Of a stretch of 46,807 nt of DNA, positions 16,520 through 24,910 are shown in pieces. The stretch is from an uncultured Clostridia bacterium (lineage in GTDB: Bacteria > Bacillota > Clostridia > UBA1381). The stretch lies in assembly GCA_944392335.1 (NCBI GenBank), contig CALXWJ010000007.1, positions 1 to 46,807 on the forward strand, read 5' to 3'. Below the pieces are notes generated by a model. The model worked only from the letters and a program-made list of their open reading frames with translations. It was not told where the DNA came from and did not search any database. The position numbers and the translations under genes were made by a program. The number at the start of each line of letters is the position of its first letter. Position 1 is the first letter of the stretch.

Positions 16520-17446
16520 ATGAAAAATTATATTATATGCGATACTCACTGCGATACCGCGGCCAAAGCGTTTGATAAAAATTATACACTTTTTGAAAAC
16601 CCTCTGCATATTGATATTAAAAGAATGTCAGAATATAAAATGTATACCCCTTTCTTCGCTGTCTTTATTTCACCTGAATATTATTGTAATCCGGTCAAAA
16701 GATGTACTGATGTGATAGATTTTATACACAAACAGGCAACACAGCACAATGTTAAAATATGCAAAAGCTATTCCGATTTGATATATTGCCAAAAAAACAA
16801 CTGTTTATCAGCATTTATTTCAATTGAAGGCGGCGAAGCGGTAAAAAATATTTCCGATTTAAAAAATTTTTACAAGCTGGGTGTACGGATGATGTCGCTT
16901 ACATGGAATAACGATAATGCTTTAGGAGGCGGGGCTTTAGGCGACGGCAGAGGCCTTTCTGATTTTGGGGCGCGGGTTGTTGATTTTATGAACAACAATA
17001 AAATGATCATCGATCTTTCCCATGCAAATGAAAAGACTTTTTATGACGTTATGGAAATTACAAGAAAACCGGTTGTTTTAAGCCATTCAAATTCATACTC
17101 ATTATGCCCGAACCCGCGCAATATCACCGACAGGCAGTTTGAAGAAATAATCAGAACGGGCAGTGTTGTCGGAATAAACCTTTACCCTCTTTTTTTGACC
17201 GGAAATAAAAATGCCCGGGTCTCGGACATTCTTGACCATATAGAATATTTTCTCTCTTTGGGAGGGGAAGATAATATATGTATCGGCACCGATTTTGACG
17301 GGATCGAATACCTTCCCGAAAATTTTAGCGGAATAGAAAATATCGGTATGATTTTTGATGAGCTGTCAAAAAGAGGACATGATTCCGGAATACTTCAAAA
17401 AATTGCATATAAAAACATATACAGAATTATGAGTATTTGTCTATAG
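16520..17446 (+). CDS. membrane dipeptidase (peptidase family M19)
   Basis: A 308-residue zinc dipeptidase of the renal-dipeptidase family, hydrolysing dipeptides (often D-amino-acid-containing ones). Metal-site elements are the N-terminal H-x-D in CDTHCDT, the bridging Glu in ISIEGGEA, His in LSHANEKT and LSHSNSY, and the late Asp in IGTDFDG. The family phrase SLTWNNDNALGGGALGDGRGLSDFG is clear. There is no signal peptide, so it is likely cytoplasmic and used for peptide or peptidoglycan-fragment catabolism. The ATG at 16520 is preferred (AAAGG 9 nt upstream) over the ATG at 16514 (3 nt). It is followed by the aminotransferase, which has its own promoter. Confidence 0.9.
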   Translation: MKNYIICDTHCDTAAKAFDKNYTLFENPLHIDIKRMSEYKMYTPFFAVFISPEYYCNPVKRCTDVIDFIHKQATQHNVKICKSYSDLIYCQKNNCLSAFISIEGGEAVKNISDLKNFYKLGVRMMSLTWNNDNALGGGALGDGRGLSDFGARVVDFMNNNKMIIDLSHANEKTFYDVMEITRKPVVLSHSNSYSLCPNPRNITDRQFEEIIRTGSVVGINLYPLFLTGNKNARVSDILDHIEYFLSLGGEDNICIGTDFDGIEYLPENFSGIENIGMIFDELSKRGHDSGILQKIAYKNIYRIMSICL

Positions 17447-17478
17447 TTGAAAATTTTTGAATTTATTTACATTAATTC

Positions 17479-17507
17479 TTGCATTATTACCAAAAATAAT
17501 GTAAAAT
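17479..17507 (+). promoter_or_regulatory. promoter of the aminotransferase gene
   Basis: TTGCAT (17479-17484), 17-bp spacer, TAAAAT (17502-17507). Confidence 0.6.
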
Positions 17508-17573
17508 ATAATTATATCGATTAAAAAAATGCATTATTTTATTTTTATTTATTCAAAAATCGGAGGGTTTATG

Positions 17574-18758
17574 ATGCTATCTATTAAAGCTAAAGGTATA
17601 AGTTCATCACCTACACTTACAATTGACGCAAAATTTAAAGAAATGAAAGCAAACGGTGAAGATGTTGTCGGATTCGGCTGCGGAGAGCCTGATTTTGATA
17701 CTCCTCAACATATAAAAGACGCGGCAATCGCCGCAATAAATAAAGGTATGACAAAATATACCCCTGCTGCGGGAACTTTAGAGCTAAGAAAAGCGGTTGC
17801 AAAAAAATTTAAAGAAGAAAACGGTCTTGACTATGCACCGGGTGACATTGTTGTATCAAATGGTGCAAAACATTCGCTGGTAAATGCGTTTATGGCAATT
17901 TTAAATCCCGGTGATGAAGTTATCATTCCGGCACCTTTTTGGGTAAGCTATCCAGAAATGGTAAAGCTTGCCGACGGCGTCCCTGTAATAGCAAATGCAA
18001 CTGAGGAACAGAATTTTAAGGTTACCATATCCGATCTTCAAAAAGTTCTTTCACCAAAAACCAAAGCAATCGTTATGAATTCACCGTCAAATCCGACCGG
18101 TATGGTTTATACAAAAGATGAGTTAAAGCAAATTGCGGATTTTGCGGTTTCAAATAATTTATTTGTTGTTTCCGATGAAATATATGAACATTTGATATAT
18201 GAGGGAGAACATGTAAGTATTGCTTCTTTTAATGAGGAAATAAAAAAACGTACAATAGTTATAAACGGTGTTTCAAAGACCTACGCGATGACCGGCTGGA
18301 GAATAGGATACGCGGCTGCTGCTCCTGAAATTGCGAAAATAATGGCAAATATCCAGTCTCACGCCTCGTCTAATCCAAACTCGATCGCCCAGGCGGCAGC
18401 TGTTGCGGCGCTTACCGGGCCCACAGATGAGATCGAAAGAATGCGCCGCCATTTTATGAAAAGACGTAACTATATGGTCGAAGCGATAAATGAAATCGAC
18501 GGGGTTTCCTGCTTAAATCCTCATGGGGCTTTCTATATTATGATGAGCATAAAGGAATTAATAGGCAAAACCATGTATGGGAAAGTCATTAACAATGCCG
18601 ATGATTTTGCGGATCTTTTTCTTGAAAAAGAAAAAGTCGCGTTAGTCCCCGGAACAGGCTTCGGAGCTCCCGAATATGTAAGATGGTCCTATGCAACCAG
18701 TATGGATACTATTGTTGAAGGCATCCAAAGACTGAGAAATTTTTTGGAGCATAAATAA
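17574..18758 (+). CDS. class I PLP-dependent aminotransferase (aspartate aminotransferase type)
   Basis: A 394-residue fold-type I aminotransferase, most likely aspartate:2-oxoglutarate aminotransferase. Seen: VGFGCGEPDFDTP near the N-terminus, the PLP-phosphate contact SNGAKHSL, the Asn in MNSPSNPTGMVY, Asp/Tyr in VSDEIYEHL, the Schiff-base lysine in NGVSKTYAMTGWRIGYA, and the substrate-carboxylate Arg in YVRWSYATS. These are the class Ib AspC signatures of Bacillus and Clostridium. The start at 17574 has GGAGGG 6 nt upstream; the adjacent ATG at 17571 is possible. It is monocistronic with its own promoter and a perfect terminator. Confidence 0.9.
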   Translation: MLSIKAKGISSSPTLTIDAKFKEMKANGEDVVGFGCGEPDFDTPQHIKDAAIAAINKGMTKYTPAAGTLELRKAVAKKFKEENGLDYAPGDIVVSNGAKHSLVNAFMAILNPGDEVIIPAPFWVSYPEMVKLADGVPVIANATEEQNFKVTISDLQKVLSPKTKAIVMNSPSNPTGMVYTKDELKQIADFAVSNNLFVVSDEIYEHLIYEGEHVSIASFNEEIKKRTIVINGVSKTYAMTGWRIGYAAAAPEIAKIMANIQSHASSNPNSIAQAAAVAALTGPTDEIERMRRHFMKRRNYMVEAINEIDGVSCLNPHGAFYIMMSIKELIGKTMYGKVINNADDFADLFLEKEKVALVPGTGFGAPEYVRWSYATSMDTIVEGIQRLRNFLEHK

Positions 18759-18765
18759 TAAATAC

Positions 18766-18806
18766 AAAAAGCCAATGAAGTTAAAATCCCGATTCATTGG
18801 CTTTTT
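18766..18806 (+). terminator. terminator of the aminotransferase gene
   Basis: Perfect 14-bp stem AAAAAGCCAATGAA/TTCATTGGCTTTTT with a T-run. Between here and 19003 I see no gene. Confidence 0.9.
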
Positions 18807-19003
18807 ATTATTCTTAAATTTTTATTTTAATGGCAAGGGTAGGAGATAAAAGAAATAAATAACCAATGAAATATATTGGATAGTGTAAGCATGATAAGCA
18901 AAGCGGTCAAACATGCAAAAAAAATAAAAACAAAATCTTATCTTTGTTGGTGTTAGACAAGAATAATTACAAACTAAAAATTACACATAGACAAAATAAA
19001 TAC

Positions 19004-19032
19004 TTGACATCATAACAAAAATATTGTAAAAT
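19004..19032 (+). promoter_or_regulatory. promoter of the toxin-antitoxin operon
   Basis: TTGACA (19004-19009), 17-bp spacer, TAAAAT (19027-19032). The -10 overlaps the first bases of the large palindrome at 19028. Confidence 0.8.
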
Positions 19033-19065
19033 ATTTATACAACATATATGTTGTATAAATATTTT
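19028..19065. promoter_or_regulatory. 38-bp perfect palindrome, toxin-antitoxin operator
   Basis: The arms AAATATTTATACAACATA and their exact complement meet at 19046/19047 and extend to 19 bp each without mismatch. It spans the -10, the start site and the leader, ending 15 bp before the toxin start codon. A two-fold site overlapping the promoter is the expected autoregulatory operator of an XRE antitoxin or its complex. Confidence 0.85.
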
Positions 19066-19080
19066 TAATTGGAGCATATT

Positions 19081-19419
19081 ATGAAGGTATATACATATGA
19101 AAATTCAAGTGGGAAAGACTTGATACAAAAATATATAAGTACACTTACCACAGATGAACAAGTCGATGCATATTCAGTTTTGCAAGCATTTGAAGAAGAT
19201 AGACTTAATGATCTAAATATTAAATTGTGGCAAGGAAAAATTTGGGAAGTATATTTTTATAAACACAATAGAATTTTTTATGTTACAATACAAAACAAAG
19301 CAGTTTATTTATTACACGCATGTCGAAAGCAAAAAAACAAAACTGAGAAATCAGATAAAAATACAATCATAAAGCGGGCAAAGGAGCTCGGAAAAGTGTT
19401 AAATAAAACTTTTATATGA
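19081..19419 (+). CDS. RelE/HigB-like toxin (Gp49 family)
   Basis: A 112-residue toxin-like protein of the RelE/ParE superfamily, closest in pattern to the HigB/Gp49 group. Seen: the helical N-terminus (DLIQKYISTL...DAYSVLQAFEED), then the beta-core LWQGKIWEVYFYKHNRIFYVTIQNKAVYLLHACRKQKNKTEKSDKNTIIKRAKEL, with the aromatic/basic positions used by the ribosome-dependent mRNases of the family. Cleavage of mRNA is inferred from the family. The ATG at 19081 has GGAG 7 nt upstream; the in-frame TTG at 19069 lies on that ribosome site. Toxin first, antitoxin second is the higBA order. Its stop overlaps a possible antitoxin start (ATGA). Confidence 0.85.
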   Translation: MKVYTYENSSGKDLIQKYISTLTTDEQVDAYSVLQAFEEDRLNDLNIKLWQGKIWEVYFYKHNRIFYVTIQNKAVYLLHACRKQKNKTEKSDKNTIIKRAKELGKVLNKTFI

Positions 19420-19442
19420 TGTTAAAGATTGGAGTTAAAACT

Positions 19443-19736
19443 ATGCCATTTAAAAAAATAAATGTAAACAAAGAAATAAATAACTTAAAATTAAATAATA
19501 GTGATTTTTCTAAAGCTTGGGACGAAAGCAGAGAAGAATACAAATTGATTTCAGAGATTGTAAGAATACGCAAGCAAGAAGGGATGTCACAGTCCGAGTT
19601 GGCGAGAAGAAGCGGAAACAAGCAGCAATCAATTTCACGTATAGAAAACAGAGAAAATAGCCCAACATTAAAAACATTATGTAGTATATTGAATGTTTTG
19701 GGATATGAATTAAAAATTGAAATAAAACGAAAATAA
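19443..19736 (+). CDS. XRE-family antitoxin (HigA-like)
   Basis: A 97-residue antitoxin. The C-terminal half (about 38-95) is a helix-turn-helix of the Cro/CI type: VRIRKQEGMSQSELARRSGNKQQSISRIENRENSPTLKTLCSILNVLGYEL. The N-terminal ~35 residues are likely the toxin-binding segment. It neutralises the upstream toxin and represses the operon via the 38-bp palindrome (inferred). The ATG at 19443 has GGAG 8 nt upstream; an alternative ATG at 19416 overlaps the toxin stop and would add nine residues through translational coupling. The hairpin repeat copy C follows 24 bp after the stop. Confidence 0.87.
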   Translation: MPFKKINVNKEINNLKLNNSDFSKAWDESREEYKLISEIVRIRKQEGMSQSELARRSGNKQQSISRIENRENSPTLKTLCSILNVLGYELKIEIKRK

Positions 19737-19760
19737 TATGTTTAAAATGGACGTGACATA

Positions 19761-19804
19761 CTCCCGCCGCAGATTACGGCGGGAGACAACATGTTCGCAA
19801 GTTT
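19761..19804 (+). repeat. dispersed hairpin repeat, copy C
   Basis: Perfect 9-bp stem CTCCCGCCG/CGGCGGGAG with loop CAGATTA, followed by ACAACATGTTCGC and a diverged tail end. It lies at the convergent junction, 1 bp from the end of the minus-strand EamA gene. Confidence 0.8.
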
Positions 19805-19805
19805 T

Positions 19806-20741
19806 TTAAAAATCGCCGGACAAACCGTCATTCACCCCGAGAAGGATAATACCCAAGATCGTCACAATAATGGTTATATATTGTGAAACAGCCAGTTTTT
19901 CTTTCAAGAAAATTCTTGAAAGTATAATCGATACCACACAATATGAAGCTATCATCGGTGCTGCAACCACTCCGTTGCCGCTCATTGCGTACACATAGAA
20001 AAATTGTCCCACCGTCTCAAAAACCGCCGCACAAAGCCTGTTCCCCTGCATTTTCGGTGAAAATTCCTGTTTCTTTACAAATTTAATAAAAATAAACAGA
20101 ATAACGGCACATATGAAGAATGTCAGCTCATAGGATGTATTTGCAACTGCCTCAAAAGTATCTTCGGTGACATTCAGCAGCGGTGTTGTGGCAACGTCAT
20201 CAAGATAATACGCGTCAAAAAATGTTCCCAAGGCATCGATAATACAATATAATACCGGCATTAAAAATGCAACAAATCCAATCGCGTATTTTCTGTCATC
20301 GCCTATCGCGTATTCATTCTGCAATTTTTTTTCAACAAAGCCTAATGCTATTACACCTGCACATATCATTACAACACCTATTGCCGACAACGCATCAAGA
20401 GATTGTCCCAAAATAACAAGACATAATATGCAGGTTACCGCGCCTGAAGAATTTTGTATCGGCGATGAAATTGAAAGCTCGAGATACTTTAATCCAAAAT
20501 ATCCTATTGTCATGGATAATATGTACATTGCCGAAACAGGCAAGTATACAATAATATTTGCAAAATCGTAATTTATGTCACTTGTTATAAGCGTATAGAC
20601 AGCGTGCACACCCATTACAAGACCTACTATAACGGTGGTTTTCAGATGGCTGTATTTATCCTTTTCTACCGCTCCCTTTTTATAAAATAAATCTGCTGCT
20701 CCCCACGCCAAAGTTGTTAAAAGTGCAAATAGAAACCACAT
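19806..20741 (-). CDS. EamA/DMT-superfamily transporter
   Basis: A 311-residue membrane protein with about ten hydrophobic segments in two EamA halves (about 1-135 and 150-305). The drug/metabolite-transporter motif is seen in the N-terminal WFLFALLTTLAWGAADLFYKKG and in SSPIQNSSGAVTCILCLVILGQ. Substrate unknown; members export or import amino acids and small metabolites. The start codon overlaps the stop of the methionine gamma-lyase-family gene by 1 bp (TAATG), with GGAGG 9 nt upstream, so it is translationally coupled. Coupling to a PLP lyase hints at a related amino acid or its product as substrate (inference). Confidence 0.88.
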   Translation of the reverse strand: MWFLFALLTTLAWGAADLFYKKGAVEKDKYSHLKTTVIVGLVMGVHAVYTLITSDINYDFANIIVYLPVSAMYILSMTIGYFGLKYLELSISSPIQNSSGAVTCILCLVILGQSLDALSAIGVVMICAGVIALGFVEKKLQNEYAIGDDRKYAIGFVAFLMPVLYCIIDALGTFFDAYYLDDVATTPLLNVTEDTFEAVANTSYELTFFICAVILFIFIKFVKKQEFSPKMQGNRLCAAVFETVGQFFYVYAMSGNGVVAAPMIASYCVVSIILSRIFLKEKLAVSQYITIIVTILGIILLGVNDGLSGDF

Positions 20742-22033
20742 TATTCTATTCCTCCCAAGTCTACAAGTTTTTCTTCATATAATTTTTGAAGCGACATCAA
20801 TATTCCCAGTTTTGCGTGATACCATGTAAGCCCGCCCTGAAAATATACCGCATAAGGCTCACGTATGGGGCCGTCTGCGCTAAGCTCGATTGACGAACCC
20901 TGAATAAACGCTCCGGCGGCCATTATAACTTCACTGTCATAGCCCGGCATTGCCCACGGTTCAGGTACCACATAGCTGTCAACAGGTGCCGCTGCCTGGA
21001 TACCTTTACAAAATGCAACCATTCTTTCTGCAGATCCCAGTTCTACCGCCTGAATAATATCATGTCTTGACTCAGTGCTGTTGGGAACAACCTTAAATCC
21101 AAGACTCTCATAAATGTTTGCGGCAAATATTGCCCCTTTTAACGCTCCCGAAACAACAGTCGGAGCAAGGAAAAATCCCTGATACATGGATTGAATAATT
21201 CCAAGATTCGCGCCTACCTCCTGTCCGAGTCCCGGTGCTGACAAACGATATGAACATCTTTTTACGCACTCTTTCGTTCCACATATATATCCACCGATAG
21301 GCGCAAGTCCTCCTCCCGGATTTTTAATAAGAGATCCCACTATCATATCGGCCCCAACATCGGACGGTTCTATCCTTTCCACAAATTCACCGTAACAATT
21401 ATCAACCATACAAATAACATCGGGTTTGATTTCTTTTATAAACTTTATAAGTTCACCGATTTTTTTTACAGAAAAGGTTTCTCTTGTCTGATACCCTTTT
21501 GATCGTTGGATCGTTACAAGCTTTGTTTTTTCGTTTATGGCTTTTTTAATTGCGTCATAGTCAAAAGAATCATCTTCCAAAAGGTCAACCTGTCTGTATA
21601 TAACGCCGTACTCCTTTAAAGAGCCTATGGATTCTCTTATTCCTATAACCTCCTCCAAGGTGTCATATGGTCTACCCACCGGTGATAAAAGCTCATCCCC
21701 CGGTCTTAAATTCGCGCTCAAAGCTACCGCAAGCGCATGGGTTCCGCAAGTAATCTGAGGACGTACCAGAGCCGCTTCGGTATGAAAGCAGTCTGCATAT
21801 ACTCTTTCAAGATTATCTCTTCCCTCATCGTTATATCCATATCCTGTCGTTGCCATAAAATTAGTTGCATTAACATGATTTTTCTGCATGGCATGTATAA
21901 CTTTAAGCTGATTATATTCAGCTGCCGCATCAATATTTTCAAACCTCTCTTTAAGTCTTTCTAATATTTTCTTGCCGTACTCATACACCTCCTTGCAAAT
22001 TCCCATCTGCTGATACATTTCAAATTTACTCAT
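20741..22033 (-). CDS. methionine gamma-lyase family PLP enzyme
   Basis: A 430-residue protein of the Met_gamma_lyase (PF06838) family, once labelled 'aluminium resistance protein', common in Firmicutes. It is a Cys/Met-metabolism type fold. Seen: the cofactor region RPQITCGTHALAVALSANLRPGDELLSPVGRPYDTLEEVIG, the Asp of VICMVDNCYGEF and the Schiff-base lysine in VGSLIKNPGGGLAPIGGY. Substrate not established. The AAAGGAG ribosome site overlaps the end of the AbrB-like gene, 11 nt before the ATG. It is the middle gene of AbrB-lyase-EamA. Confidence 0.87.
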   Translation of the reverse strand: MSKFEMYQQMGICKEVYEYGKKILERLKERFENIDAAAEYNQLKVIHAMQKNHVNATNFMATTGYGYNDEGRDNLERVYADCFHTEAALVRPQITCGTHALAVALSANLRPGDELLSPVGRPYDTLEEVIGIRESIGSLKEYGVIYRQVDLLEDDSFDYDAIKKAINEKTKLVTIQRSKGYQTRETFSVKKIGELIKFIKEIKPDVICMVDNCYGEFVERIEPSDVGADMIVGSLIKNPGGGLAPIGGYICGTKECVKRCSYRLSAPGLGQEVGANLGIIQSMYQGFFLAPTVVSGALKGAIFAANIYESLGFKVVPNSTESRHDIIQAVELGSAERMVAFCKGIQAAAPVDSYVVPEPWAMPGYDSEVIMAAGAFIQGSSIELSADGPIREPYAVYFQGGLTWYHAKLGILMSLQKLYEEKLVDLGGIE

Positions 22034-22041
22034 TTTCCATG

Positions 22042-22275
22042 TTACTCCTTTATGTCATTAAGTATTTTATTTGCCACTTCATTTATGACATCTGTTTTTG
22101 TTATTACAATACCGCTTTTTTCATCTCCCAATATCAAGAGATTATCTCCGGGTTTTATATCAAACGCAACCCTTGCCTCTTTTGGGATAACTATTTGCCC
22201 TTTTTCTCCGACTCTTGCGGTACCAAACACATATTTCCCTTTTGGCAAACTTAATATATGTTTTCCCTTTGGCAT
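22042..22275 (-). CDS. AbrB/SpoVT-type DNA-binding regulator
   Basis: A 77-residue protein with one swapped-hairpin AbrB domain: GKYVFGTARVGEKGQIVIPKEARVAFDIKPGDNLLILGDEKSGIVITK, matching the family consensus. A basic lead (MPKGKHILSLPKGK) and a short C-terminal helix follow the AbrB/AbrB-like pattern; it binds DNA as a dimer or tetramer. The start at ATG 22275 has AGGTGG a few nt upstream; an in-frame upstream extension has no ribosome site. It is the first gene of the operon, 8 bp before the lyase gene. It is presumably the local regulator, possibly acting at the inverted repeat at 22313-22348. Confidence 0.85.
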   Translation of the reverse strand: MPKGKHILSLPKGKYVFGTARVGEKGQIVIPKEARVAFDIKPGDNLLILGDEKSGIVITKTDVINEVANKILNDIKE

Positions 22276-22312
22276 TTTCCCACCTCTCATATACATTTTG
22301 ACACAAAAAATC

Positions 22313-22348
22313 TGACATACAAAACAAGCCAATCCTTTTTGTATGTCA
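22313..22348. promoter_or_regulatory. 12-bp-arm inverted repeat in the AbrB operon leader
   Basis: TGACATACAAAA (22313-22324) and TTTTGTATGTCA (22337-22348), 12-bp spacer. It lies downstream of the predicted start site and 38 bp before the AbrB-like start codon: operator or mRNA stem. Confidence 0.7.
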
Positions 22349-22371
22349 TACTTTTCCTACTTTTCCTACAA

Positions 22372-22400
22372 ATTATACCACCATTTTCCCTATGTGTCAA
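22372..22400 (-). promoter_or_regulatory. consensus promoter of the AbrB-lyase-EamA operon
   Basis: Minus strand: TTGACA (22400-22395), 17-bp spacer, TATAAT (22377-22372). Confidence 0.85.
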
Positions 22401-22450
22401 GTTTTTTTACATATTTTATTAATACCTTTATTTTAAAATCGGCAAAAATA

Positions 22451-22479
22451 TTGACATCATAAAAAAATATTGATATTAT
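22451..22479 (+). promoter_or_regulatory. promoter of the GH95 gene
   Basis: TTGACA (22451-22456), 17-bp spacer, TATTAT (22474-22479). Its spacer is nearly identical to that of the toxin-antitoxin promoter. Confidence 0.75.
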
Positions 22480-22531
22480 ATAAATGTTAAAATAACATAG
22501 CGTCAATGAAACATTATAGGAGGATACCCAA

Positions 22532-24841
22532 ATGAAAAATTACGAATTACGATATAATGCTCCGGCACCTTTCGGAAATGAAAATCTGTCACAGTACGAT
22601 CATAAAAATCCCCATGACATACCCGATGACGGCTGGGAAAAATGGTCACTACCCATTGGAAACGGTTACATGGGAGTCAATATTTTCGGACGAACCGTTA
22701 CGGAACGCTTGCAAATCACAGAAAACAGCCTTTCAAATCCTTACTGCGGTACAGGCGGGCTTAACAATTTTTGCGAATTATACATAGATTTTAATCATGA
22801 TAATGTATCTGACTATACACGCGGGTTGAATTTAAACAATGCAATATCAAATGTATGCTATAATTATAACGGCGTAAAATATAAAAGAGAATATTTTACA
22901 AGCTATCCCGACAAGGTATTTGTCACACATCTTACATCGGATAAAAAGGGTTCACTTTCTTTTACCGTACGTCCCGAAATACCGTTTATTAAGCCTTACC
23001 TTTTTAAAGAAGGTGACGGAATGGGTAAAACGGGAGAAGTAAAGGTTAATGATAATCTCATAACCTTTTTCGGTGAAATGGAATTTTATAAAATCCTTTT
23101 TGAAGGTCAGGTTTTGGTTAAAATAAAGGGCGGAAAATACAAGCAGTCCGATAATACAATCGAGGTAACAAATGCCGATGAAGCATTGATAATTACCGCT
23201 GTCGGAACAAACTACAAATTATGCCGCGAAGTTTTCACGCAAAAAGACCCCAAATTAAAATTGGCAGGATTTGACGCACCCCATGAAAAAGTAAGCAGAA
23301 TAATTGAAGCCGCGTCAAGATTTACATACTCCGAATTAAAAGAAAGACATATTGCCGACTACTCCCCTATTTTTGAAAGGGCTTCGATAGATTTAGGCGG
23401 AACGGACAATCAAAAAACAACCGATACACTTTTATCAGAATACAAAAACGGCAAAAAGGACAAATACCTTGAAGAACTGTATTTTCAGTATGGACGTTAT
23501 CTTTTAATAGCATCTTCCCGTCCGAAAACATATCCGGCAAATTTGCAGGGCACCTGGAATAAATACGACTCCTCACCCTGGTCAAGCGGTTACTGGCACA
23601 ATATAAATGTACAAATGAACTATTGGCCTGCTTTTAACACAAATCTTATTGACTTGTTTGAACCATATGCCGACTATTTTAACGCATATTTACCTCTTGC
23701 AGAGGATCTTGCAAGTGATTATGTATCACGGTTTTTCCCCGAAAATCACGAAGATGGACAAGGTGCTGACGGCTGGATTATCGGAACGGGTGCATGGCTT
23801 TACACAATTTTCGGCATGGACGAACCTTTCCACGGGCATTCAGGTCCCGGAACAGGAGCTTTTACATCAAAACTATTTACCGATTATTACGAATTTACCG
23901 ATAACCGGGACATATTAAAAAATATAACATATCCTGCCCTTTTATCAATGTCAAGGTTTTTATCAAAGGTTCTGATAAAACAGGACGGGAAATATCTTGC
24001 AAAATACTCGGCTTCTCCAGAACAGGAGCATAACGGCTCGCATTATTATACCGTAGGCTGCGCGTTCGATCAGCAGATGATATACGAAAATTACAGCGAC
24101 ACCTTAAAAGCGGCAAAAATACTTGATGACCACGACAAATTACTTGATGTAATAAAAGAGGAAATAGATCATCTTGATCCTGTTATTATCGGGAAATCCG
24201 GTCAGATAAAGGAATTTCGCGAAGAAGAATATTACGGAGATATAGGTCAGTATCATCACCGTCATATTTCTCAATTGATAGGTCTTTGTCCCGGAACATT
24301 AATAAACCGTAACAATCCCGAATGGATTAAAGCTGCGGAATTTACCTTAAACGAAAGAGGCGACGAGTCCACCGGCTGGTCAACCGCGCATAAAATAAAC
24401 GCGTGGGCAAGAGTTAAAAACGGAAACAGGGCATATGATCTTTTAAATATGATTTTAACAAGATGTACATTAAATAATTTATGGGACACACACCCACCAT
24501 TCCAGATCGACGGGAATTTCGGAGCAACTGCCGGAATTGCCGAAATGCTTATGCAGAGTCATGAAGGTTATATACACCTTCTCCCCGCCCTACCCGATAA
24601 CTGGAGTACCGGAAGCTTTAGCGGCCTTACCGCAAGAGGCGCTTTTGAGGTTTCTTTAAAATGGGACAATAAAATCATATCGCAAATTGAAATTCTGTCA
24701 AAAACAGGTAATGACTGTAAAATATACATTGGCAAAGGTTATTCACGCGGCAAATATCCGATAGAAAACGGATATATCGATTTTAAAACAAATCCCAATG
24801 AAAAATATGTTATTGATTTAACATATCAACAATCCGTATAA
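22532..24841 (+). CDS. glycoside hydrolase family 95 (alpha-L-fucosidase/galactosidase type)
   Basis: A 769-residue enzyme of GH95, inverting alpha-1,2-L-fucosidases and alpha-L-galactosidases. The N-terminal beta-domain begins with LPIGNGYMGVNIFG (about 40-53). The (alpha/alpha)6 barrel carries NLQGTWNKYDSSPW and HN357IN359VQMNYWP, matching the catalytic Asn pair described for Bifidobacterium AfcA. SPEQEHNG (Glu497/Glu499) is the likely general-acid region and PPFQID660GNFG the conserved Asp. The C-terminal beta-domain runs from LPALPDNW. There is no signal peptide, so it acts on imported fucosylated oligosaccharides from plant xyloglucan/pectin or host mucin. AGGAGG lies 8 nt before the ATG. 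It is monocistronic, with its own promoter and terminator. Confidence 0.92.
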   Translation: MKNYELRYNAPAPFGNENLSQYDHKNPHDIPDDGWEKWSLPIGNGYMGVNIFGRTVTERLQITENSLSNPYCGTGGLNNFCELYIDFNHDNVSDYTRGLNLNNAISNVCYNYNGVKYKREYFTSYPDKVFVTHLTSDKKGSLSFTVRPEIPFIKPYLFKEGDGMGKTGEVKVNDNLITFFGEMEFYKILFEGQVLVKIKGGKYKQSDNTIEVTNADEALIITAVGTNYKLCREVFTQKDPKLKLAGFDAPHEKVSRIIEAASRFTYSELKERHIADYSPIFERASIDLGGTDNQKTTDTLLSEYKNGKKDKYLEELYFQYGRYLLIASSRPKTYPANLQGTWNKYDSSPWSSGYWHNINVQMNYWPAFNTNLIDLFEPYADYFNAYLPLAEDLASDYVSRFFPENHEDGQGADGWIIGTGAWLYTIFGMDEPFHGHSGPGTGAFTSKLFTDYYEFTDNRDILKNITYPALLSMSRFLSKVLIKQDGKYLAKYSASPEQEHNGSHYYTVGCAFDQQMIYENYSDTLKAAKILDDHDKLLDVIKEEIDHLDPVIIGKSGQIKEFREEEYYGDIGQYHHRHISQLIGLCPGTLINRNNPEWIKAAEFTLNERGDESTGWSTAHKINAWARVKNGNRAYDLLNMILTRCTLNNLWDTHPPFQIDGNFGATAGIAEMLMQSHEGYIHLLPALPDNWSTGSFSGLTARGAFEVSLKWDNKIISQIEILSKTGNDCKIYIGKGYSRGKYPIENGYIDFKTNPNEKYVIDLTYQQSV

Positions 24842-24867
24842 TATAAAATGAGATTTATACAAAAATT

Positions 24868-24908
24868 TTATGAGGCAGAAAAAATTTTCCTGCCTCATAT
24901 TTTTTTTG
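24868..24908. terminator. bidirectional terminator between GH95 and SGNH genes
   Basis: ATGAGGCAG (24870-24878)/CTGCCTCAT (24890-24898) with an A/T-rich loop and T8 on the plus strand. It ends the GH95 transcript and the long minus-strand surface operon. Confidence 0.85.
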
Positions 24909-24910
24909 AA

